DNA of 64,000 nt from Abelmoschus esculentus. Its lineage: Eukaryota > Streptophyta > Magnoliopsida > Malvales > Malvaceae. Below the pieces are notes generated by a model, which saw only the letters and a list, made by a program, of their open reading frames with translations, had not been told where the DNA came from and did no database searches. Position 1 is the stretch's first letter; each line of letters opens with the position of its first letter. A program made the position numbers and the translations under genes. Where the stretch lies: positions 12,465,001-12,529,000 of the forward strand of contig JAUCBN010000043.1 of assembly GCA_035048815.1 (NCBI GenBank), given 5' to 3'. This document shows positions 56,562 through 64,000 of the stretch, piece after piece.

Positions 56562-58727
56562 TGTAACGACCCGGATTTTGGATCCGAGTGTCGGGTTAAC
56601 CCGAGGGGTTTGGGTTTCGATTTTGGGCCCCGGGTTTATGTTGTTGGGCCTTTAGCTTGTTTGGGCTTGAGTGTTGTTGGGTTTGAAAGGTTTTGGTAAG
56701 GGGCTTTTTGGTCTTTCTTTGGTTGAGGACAAAGAGAGGGGGGATGTTGATTTTCTACAGAGAAAATCAGAGTGGTGAAGTCACCACCCCTTTTCCTCTT
56801 GTTCTTCATCTTTTCTCCATCAAATCTCAAAGAGAAAGGTGCTAACTTTTGGAACTTGAGTAGAAATCACGTTTAGAGGTTGGAGGGTAAGTGGTAGTGT
56901 TGTTTGTGATCTATAAAGCAAGGTAAGAGTTGTTTGGTTTGGTGAAGAAGAAGGGGTGAGTGTGTAATCCGAGAATGAGAGTTTTAGGGGGTTATCCTGT
57001 AGTTTTTGATGTTTTCTTAGAGTTAAAAACATCACTAAGCAATGCCTAATTGCTTGTTTAATCTCCTTCTTATAGAGAAAGAAGTGGAAGCTCCATCTCA
57101 AAGGTTGGGAAAGGAAAAAGTTTGAAGAGGAGGAGAGCTCGGGTTTGTTGTTGTTTGTGCAAGAGGTTGGTACTCCCAACTTTTCTCCTCATCATCCTTA
57201 TCACGGTAGAATGAATTTCATGTAAATACTTGTATGTGTGCTTGGTTGCATAAGCTTGGTAGGTTTTAATGGTGATTTTCGTGTTAAGGGGATTGATGGT
57301 TAGAAAATGATGTTAAAACACCTTAAACATCCTTAAAGCTTGATAGGAATACTTTAGAATCGATTAGAAGTAGTTTGGGAATGAATCCTTAAAATTTCTA
57401 AGTGAAACCTGTAGTTTCGTGTAGGGGGTATCGATACACGGGTCACCGGTATCGATACCCCTGAGAGAAAATAAGCTGAAGGAGAGGGGGTATCGATAGA
57501 GGTATCGATACCAAGTCCTCCAGTGGCATATTGGCTTCGATACCAGTATCAAATCCAATAATCCCCCTTTCGTTGACTTTAAAATTGGTCAAAGGGTATC
57601 GATGTCATATCGATACCCATATTTCGATACCCTCTTTGGGTGGGCATCGATGCAGTGTGTTTTGATACCCCACATAAGGGTATCGATACCCTTGTAAGAA
57701 CTCGACAAGTTGGTTTTGTTTGAGGTTCGATAAGAGAAATAAGGGTTGAAATGAATCTTATAAATAATTAAATGAATTGTTATCATAAGATTGATGATTT
57801 TAATCCCAAAAAGACTAAGTCTTGATGAGTCTTAGTATGCTTTGATGTTAAGGTCCTAGGTGGACCGTTTGTGTGTATCGAGTCTTTGTTTGATGGAAAT
57901 CTAGATATCCAAAAGTGTTGCAACACGTCGAAGGCCATCCGATGTAACATGCCGGGTGATGTATTGAAGACCTTTATTCCGAGTGTTGGGCGGCCTCACT
58001 CGAAGATGTTCGATGTAACATTCCGAGCATGGTATTGGTTGGGCGGCCTCTATCCCTTTCCGAACGTTGGGCGGCCTCGTTCGAAGATGCCCGTTGTAAC
58101 ATTCCGGGCATAGGATTTTAGGGCGGCCTCAATCCTGAGTGTAGGATCCCGATGCTGTGTGGATGCGGGCCTCACTCTTGAGTGTTCTTGTGTTATGACA
58201 TGTATATGCTGTGTGGGATATTATACATTGTTTATGCCATGTGTTAGGCAAGCATGTTAGACCATCATATCATGCACGATATTTATATGCTATGCTTTAC
58301 TGCTTATGATATGCATGATTTTGGGTTGAGTTCGGCGTACCCACTGAGCTTTCGTAGCTCAGCGTTCGAAATGTGTTTTCGTGCGTAGGTTAGGTGAAGC
58401 CGGTTCGTGGAGCACCATTAAGGTTTGAATTTCAGCATCGACCGTGTTGTCAGAGTACATTTATTAGATTTAGTGGGCTAGTACCTTGTCGAACCCTATA
58501 TGTAATTTTTGTAACTCTGTTTATTATTGAGTCAAATGTTCTAATGGGTTGTAATATTTTGGAGCTCCAAGTGCTTTAAATTATTTTGGGCTTTGGTTTT
58601 AACTTAATGGATTTATAAATCATATTTGGACTTGAGTTGGTTTTATTTTTGGGGCTTTTGAAATGAAATTTTGGAATACAGGTTTTGGGCCGGAGGCCCA
58701 ATGTGACATCCGGGTCGGGGTGTTAGA
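56562..58727 (+). repeat. 3' LTR of the Tekay-type element
   Basis: It runs 2166 bp from TGTAACGACCC to TGTTAGA. The last bases should be TGTTACA as in the 5' copy; a C-to-G change altered the terminal CA. The TATCGATA cluster is at 57425-57695 and the GCGGCCTC repeats are at 57985-58130. The 3' copy has an added GGTATCGATA unit near 57497. Confidence 0.93.
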
Positions 58728-58732
58728 ATTAT

Positions 58733-59218
58733 ATTTTAGAACAGATACTATTATAATCACTGTTAGCTTGTTCAAAATTAAAAATATATATATATATATA
58801 TATTTAAAACCATAAAAGCCATGAACACCAAGAATTATTTAACAATACATCTTACATATAAATATATTTAAACCTGAAATTTCCTCTTTTAAATATTATT
58901 TTCTCGTTCACTGAAATTATTTTTCGAGTTTATAATTAATTCATTTTTAAATCGAAGAAAAAAAATAATTATATATTTAGTACTCTATTTTTATTATTTT
59001 TTCTATTTTAGTGTTATATTTATTTTTCAGTAAAATAATATTTTCTTTTTATTTTAGTACCTCACCGTTAAAAAAATAAAGATAAACTAATTAGTAGAAA
59101 AAAAATCATATGTAAAAAATTATCATTTTATTTTTTCTTCCCTAGTCAATGTGTTACGTCGACTAAAATTATATATATAAAAAAAACACATATGATATGC
59201 TGACTAAAATAACGTAGT
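58733..59218. other. AT-rich DNA, nothing seen
   Basis: An AT dinucleotide run lies at 58780-58803. There is no gene or defined repeat. Confidence 0.4.
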
Positions 59219-59275
59219 CCTCCGTGACCTCTAGGAACAACAATTGTTCCCTTAATCACTGAAATTAGATGGTTC
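59219..59275 (-). repeat. tRNA-derived SINE-like head, copy 3 (truncated)
   Basis: The minus strand reads CAGTGATTAAGGGAACAATT then GTTGTTCCTAGAGGTCACGG, matching copies 1 and 2 up to the B-box, which is missing. Confidence 0.5.
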
Positions 59276-59334
59276 ATGCTAAAATCGAGCATACTTAAAA
59301 GCTCAATATCATTCTATTATGGGTGGAGAGTATG

Positions 59335-59500
59335 GGTGTACATAAACCGAACTTAAACAAATAAGACTTTCTTTGTGTTCGTTTATTTAAAATTTTTATA
59401 TTATGTTCATGTTTAAATATTTATTTTTAAAGGTATTCGTGTTCGTGTTTCGTTCGTTTAGCGTTCACGAACATGTGAATTTATATGTTCATCGAAATGG
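59335..59500. mobile_element. hAT terminal fragment
   Basis: GGGTGTACATAAACCGAAC followed by GTTCGTGTTCGTGTTTCG and GCGTTCACGAACATG uses the same words as the hAT end at 1679-1946. Only one clear end is present. Confidence 0.55.
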
Positions 59501-60101
59501 TAAAATTACACCACTAGTCCTTAAGCTCTTTAGAGTTTATAGTTTGTACCCAAAATTCATCATATGTTCAATTTAGATCATACATTCACCAATATTTAAA
59601 ATATTTTACAATCGAGTACCTATAATCCCAAGTTCTCATATAAATTTATCCAAATTCACTTCGATTTTAGTCTGAATAGGTTTAATTATACATATATTCA
59701 AATAACATATCAGAATTGTACAACCGTAGGATCCCTCTGGCTGAAAGCACGGTGGCTGAACTGCCTTAACACCACCATAACGCTCTAAAGGGTCCTTTGT
59801 AAAGAATACCAACATATGCCATTACCACTCTCTTAGTAACAAGGAAACAACTCGAAAATTATTAAAGAGCAACACCGAAGAAACCGTAACCGAAAGACTG
59901 TAATAGACATCCATGATTCAAATTCAAGTTCAGGTGTAATAAAATATACAAGTTAGGCACAAGAACTTTAGGATAGAGGATTGATATACAAACTAGCATG
60001 CTTAGGTTAAAACATACCGTCTCTAGCCACACCCGGGATACGTAAGAGTCTCTCGATCTCCAAGATCAAACGATCACCACTCTTCATTATAACAAACATG
60101 A
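59501..60101. other. 3' flank of the LC8 gene
   Basis: The 3' UTR of the minus-strand LC8 gene should lie in its right part. No clear polyadenylation signal was chosen, and nothing else is seen. Confidence 0.4.
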
Positions 60102-61900
60102 TTAACCGGATTTGAAGAGGAGAACTGCTTTCTGGTCTAAATAAAAATAAACAAAGTGGTTTGTCTCATGAGTAACGAACGAACCTGCATCGAAGTAATA
60201 GAAACGAAAAAATTAGTGCAACATGGTTTTGTTCAAGAAGATGTAAAACTCGAAGGAAATTTTCATCACACAGAAATCCAACAAAAAATGTTCTAATCTA
60301 TGCATATGGTACAAACACTATTACTCAAACCGAGAACCAATGAGAGCAAAACGGCTATATCATTGAAATCATTAATGTAACTGAGAACTAAGGAAGTGCA
60401 GCATTATCAGTACGAGTTTATAAAATACGGGTATTTTACAAAGGCTTATGTACCATAAAACAGCCTACAACGATGATTATAATGTTTAGCATACAATCCA
60501 TGGAATCGGGATAAGCACCTAAGAGTATGATTTGGTTAAACTACCAATGCATTCCCCCTTTGAAAACATAGTATCATTACCATATTTGGGTAACATACAT
60601 TTCACTTACATCGGTTTCCTATCTTTCCGTTCATCTCGGGAGAAATAATGTGTTCTTTCAATAATATAGTAATGAACATCTAACCTAGTAGTGCTCTTCC
60701 ATTCCATGAATCCCCTCCACCCTCTTGTCTCCTCCCCTTCCTCGAATCTCGATTTGGGAGAAATAATGTGTTTATTTAGTAATGTAGTAATGTGTATACT
60801 ATCTAACCCAGTAGCACTCTTCCATCTCAAGAATTCCACCTCTCTTCCACAAATCCGAATTTAAGTTCCAAGTTCCAACAACTTTCTTGTTCAATAGAAA
60901 AACATACATCATATATGATATTCGGTATGAAATATAGGTCCAACTTTAATTCCATCAACAAAACGAAAACAAAGTAGCAACAAGGTTGTTCGAGGTACCA
61001 AATAGGTTATTATCACAATGACGAACTATTATTAGCTCATCAAACTAAATCCGCACACAGCCAACGACTATACTCACACCTCAATGAAACTGGCTATACA
61101 AAATCAAGTAAAACTAGTGAGACATAACAACAAAATTGGAGACTCTTGATTGAATCGAACACAAGGAATCATTCATCGAAGAACCAGATAAAGTTTTAAG
61201 ACAAAATTTGAGTATTCCCTTCAATCAAAAGCAACCAAATTACTAAATTACTTGTTGCTCTCAACCCAGAAATTCCATAGCAATGAAGAAACAATCACAA
61301 TACAACTCCAGAAACAGATAAAGTAAATGGGAATTAAATCTCTTTTAAGCCTAGATCTGCTTCCATTTCATCTAAAACAGCAGATTTTTCATAAAAATTG
61401 AACTTGTTTATATCAAAATAGATCAATCAATTAAATCCAAATGGGAATCTGGGTTACCAAAATTGCGACCGACGATGCAATGCCAAGTGGGTCCATGTTT
61501 CTTATCGAATTCCTTCTTTATGTGTTCCGCCACATCTTTCTCCACATTGTTCTTCTCAAATGCCTAATCGATAACCCAGAAAAAAAAAAAAGGGAAAACG
61601 CACTCAGAGTTAACAAAACCAAGATCAAATTAACACAACACAGAAACGAAATCGAATAAAAACCATTAAAATCGAGTAAAAATGGAAGTTTGAGATCAAG
61701 AGGAGAGAGCTAACGGAGATGGCAATATTGACAGCTTCTTTTTGCATGTCGTCTTTCATGTCGGCGCTTTTGATGACGACTTTTCTCGCTGGTGAAGTAG
61801 TCGACTCCGCAGTATGCGCCGGAGAATTCTTCCGTTCATCGGATGTCGGTTTCAACATCGGAGCTCCGGTGATGCTCCTCTTAGCTTCTTCACTACTCAT
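60102..61900 (-). CDS. LC8-type dynein light chain (3 exons, 124 aa)
   Basis: On the minus strand exon 1 is 61900-61715 (62 codons), intron 1 is 61714-61564, exon 2 is 61563-61458, intron 2 is 61457-60185 (1273 bp) and exon 3 is 60184-60102, ending TAA. All introns are GT-AG and phases fit (0, then 1). Residues 1-40 are a Ser/Thr/Glu-rich extension. Then comes the LC8 fold: VVIKSADMKDDMQKEAVNIA, KDVAEHIKKEFDKKHGPTW, HCIVGRNFG, SFVTHETNHFVYFYLD and the final LLFKSG. LC8 is a small homodimer that binds short linear motifs. Flowering plants lack dynein heavy chains, so here it most likely serves as a general dimerisation hub. Nothing is broken. Confidence 0.93.
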
Positions 61901-62013
61901 TTTTCGGGGAAAAAATTCAAAAATATCCAGAGCCAAGACAATAAAGGAAATATCAGGTAAGCACTATGTAAATGTACTCTTAGATGTTGATGTTGTTTGG
62001 ATAAATATATACA
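61901..62013 (-). promoter_or_regulatory. 5' UTR and TATA box of the LC8 gene
   Basis: The minus strand has TGTATATATTTAT at 62013-62001, about 100 bp before the ATG at 61900. It is a plausible TATA box with a leader of about 70 nt. Confidence 0.45.
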
Positions 62014-62226
62014 TCAGCCCCTAATCTTTGTAATATATATCTATTTGGTACTTAAAATTTTTAGACTTGGTAATATTGGGAATTAGGATGGAAAAGAACT
62101 CGATACACGAAGAGTTTCGATCCGATCTGAACTGATAGGAATTTTTAAAATTAATATATATATATATATTATTTGTTTTGATAAAAAAATATAAAAATGG
62201 CATATTGTTATAAATATATTTATTCA

Positions 62227-62434
62227 TGGTGGATATCCATATATTAAGTTAAACTTTAATGGGCTTTAGTATTAGGGTTTAATACCCATTGGAATTAGGG
62301 TTTTCATCTTATGCCTATAAATATAGACTTTTGGCATAACATTATACACAACTCTACTTTGAGAATACAATAAAATCTCTCCCTTTTGTCTCTCTCTTTT
62401 CTCTCTTTTCTTCTTGTTCTTTATTTTATTTACA
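62227..62434 (+). repeat. 5' LTR of the second copia
   Basis: Starts TGGTGGATATCCATATATTA and ends TTTATTTACA. The TATA motif, TCTCTC-rich region and PBS just downstream match a short copia LTR. Only one copy is in the window, so limits are inferred. Confidence 0.6.
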
Positions 62435-62437
62435 ACA

Positions 62438-62452
62438 CGTTATCAGCACGAG
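62438..62452 (+). other. Primer-binding site of the second copia
   Basis: CGTTATCAGCACGAG follows the LTR by a few bases. It is the common plant copia site complementary to an internal part of initiator Met tRNA. Confidence 0.65.
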
Positions 62453-63193
62453 ACTCTAACCAACGAAGATGTGTGTCGTTCAAATCTTGAAAGAGTTATT
62501 GAAAAGAATTTGTTACTGACATAAATCAAAGATAATTTCTTCTCCCTCAATTATATTTTTATTTTTCTCTCTTGATCTTTGATTTGATTTTTAGTTTATT
62601 AAAATCTTTGGTTGTTTTGTATTTGTGTAGCGATAAAGTGACTCAAATATCGCGGTTCTTGTCGACAATTCTCGAAAAAGATTTTAACAAGATATTGGTA
62701 ACTAAATCTATCATATATTCAAATTAGTGAAAGTTCGGTATGTTTTATTTATTTAATTTGAGATTTTTTTATCTTTATTTATAATCAATATTTGTTTATT
62801 TTATTATTATGAAAGTTTATGTTTTAATCATATTCTAAGTATTACATGTTATCAAAAAAAAACCTTTGATAAATTAATATGTTTTTGTTATGTTGATTTA
62901 ATCCGAGTATATTGGCTGGACATCCCGTTCTGCAAGGCTACTGGTCTCAAAGGAGGTTCTTTTAAAAGGACCTTGTGGACTGGTTTAACAACGCCGCGTA
63001 TGAGGATTAAATTTTTATTCTTTGTATATATTGAATATATATCGGTTGATCAATTACTATTTAATAGTATGAATATTATAAAGTCTATATTTGTTTGGAA
63101 GCAATATTATTTTTATGTCGAAAAAGTCGACTATAGACTTCTCCCAAGTTCAAGTTATGAAAATCGTCTTGATCAAACAATTTTTATGGGAGG

Positions 63194-63483
63194 CATTCCC
63201 TGAAGTGAATGCAAGCATGATGATTATTCCATGCGATTATTGGATTTATAACATTCCTTAAAGTGAATGCAAGCATGATGATTATTCCATGCAATTATTG
63301 GATTTATGACATTCCTTGAAGTGAATGCAAGTATGATGATTATTCCATGCGGTTATTTGATTTATGTCATTCCCTGAAGTGAATGCAAGCATGATGTTTA
63401 TTTCATGCAATAATTGAATTTGTCTCATTCCTTGAAGTGAATGCAAACATGATAATTCACTATATGGTTAGTGAATAAAACTC
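63194..63483. repeat. Five tandem copies of a 58-bp unit
   Basis: Units start at 63194, 63252, 63310, 63368 and 63426, exactly 58 bp apart, each beginning CATTCC(C/T)TGAAGTGAATG and continuing with GATTATTCCATGC. An isolated half unit is at 63608. There is no spacer structure, so this is not CRISPR. Confidence 0.9.
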
Positions 63484-63599
63484 AGTTATATGCCAGAGTA
63501 TCATTAATGAGGATATGTTAGAAAAACATATTCCACTTTTTACACATTAAAGTTGTTCTGTAGACACAATATCGTGAAAAGGTTTTAAAGACCTATTGG

Positions 63600-64000
63600 C
63601 TCCGCTCCATTCCCTGAAGTGAATGTGATATTTTATAGCAGAAAGAATAAATGCCACATTAGTAATTGTGGTCATGATTGAGATCATAAAATAGACATGG
63701 ATAAGATGATTATTTTGAGAATACTTATATCCACAAGAAGTGGAATTATAAAGATGACAAGAATGATAGAGATCAGATTAAAAATCTTTATGTTATCAAT
63801 GTGATGGTATAAACCATTGATCTCGTACTTGTCAAACGCCGAAGTATTATTGAATTTATTCATAATCATGAATGATAAATTAAAGAAAATATAACCAGAT
63901 TTTCTTTGTGACGAAAATAATGGCGTTATTGATCCAACTCAATTGGATATTGATAATTTTTCTCATAATCCTTCAAGAGAATAATTTGTCATTTATTTTA
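63600..64000 (+). pseudogene. Copia gag remnant with zinc knuckle
   Basis: Near 63785-63840 the frame reads CYQCDGINH*SRTCQTPKY, a CCHC knuckle in which the Trp after His has become TGA. Further right, DPTQLDIDNF is typical copia gag. Other stops interrupt it. Confidence 0.65.

Larger units (their letters stand above)
49613..58727 (+). mobile_element. Complete Tekay-type Ty3/gypsy chromovirus, 9115 bp
   Basis: The element is bounded by LTRs of about 2.16 kb and the 5-bp target duplication ATTAT (49608-49612 and 58728-58732). It has a tRNA-iMet PBS, gag with zinc knuckle, protease, RT, RNase H, integrase, chromodomain and polypurine tract in chromovirus order. The LTRs differ by a few percent by eye. 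Coding regions carry at least three frameshifts and several stops, so it cannot move by its own proteins. Confidence 0.95.
62227..64000 (+). mobile_element. 5' part of a second Ty1/copia element
   Basis: An LTR of about 210 bp starts TGGTGGATATCC (62227), with TATAAATATAG at about 62319 and a T/C-rich R-U5 region ending TTTACA. A PBS and a leader with tandem repeats follow, then a broken gag. The rest is beyond the window. Confidence 0.7.

Noticed and set aside
63194..63483. CRISPR-like repeats
   Set aside because: Units are contiguous with no unique spacers, and the host is a plant; it is a tandem repeat in a copia leader.

Overview
The window is plant nuclear DNA from a eudicot, most likely the cotton family (Malvaceae). 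It is AT-rich, has short GT-AG introns and is dominated by LTR retrotransposons. The extra ORF of the big element at 15.7-30.7 kb resembles proteins I recall from cotton (recollection, not a search). Only three ordinary host genes can be modelled: a small conserved unknown protein (10017-10625, 2 exons), a MATE efflux carrier (36259-37832, 2 exons) and an LC8-type dynein light chain on the minus strand (60102-61900, 3 exons). A fourth, unrecognised coding-like island lies at 11.6-13.0 kb.

Layout. 1-1946: 5' end of a minus-strand hAT transposon inserted in the reverse transcriptase of a decayed Tekay-type Ty3/gypsy element (1947-6180). 6181-7753: minus-strand LTR of a related subfamily. 7754-15130: MITEs, the small gene and the unresolved island. 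15131-15465: a promoter-like segment cut off by a Ty1/copia element (15466-35027). That copia carries inside its primer-binding site a complete 14,983-bp minus-strand Tat/Ogre-like Ty3/gypsy element (15717-30699, TSD AGTGG). 35028-36072: tRNA-derived SINE-like head and AT-rich DNA. 36073-38100: the MATE gene. 38.6-49.6 kb: degenerate telomere-word repeats, a Mutator-like fold-back element, a gypsy 3' end with LTR, and Harbinger- and hAT-type MITEs. 49613-58727: a complete but decayed Tekay-type chromovirus, TSD ATTAT. 59.2-62.0 kb: SINE-like and hAT fragments and the LC8 gene. 62227-64000: 5' end of a second copia with a five-copy 58-bp tandem repeat.

How the parts work together. The Tat/Ogre-like element has all the expected modules: tRNA-Arg-type PBS, an extra ORF1 (globular domain resembling a plant mobile domain, plus coiled coil), gag-protease with a G-patch-like segment, a predicted 201-bp intron that joins protease to polymerase in frame, RT, two RNase H domains, integrase, a repeat-rich 3' UTR and a polypurine tract. 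It carries only three nonsense codons, each explicable by one C-to-T or G-to-A transition. The Tekay element has gag, protease, RT, RNase H, integrase and chromodomain, but several frameshifts and stops. No tRNA, rRNA or CRISPR locus was seen.
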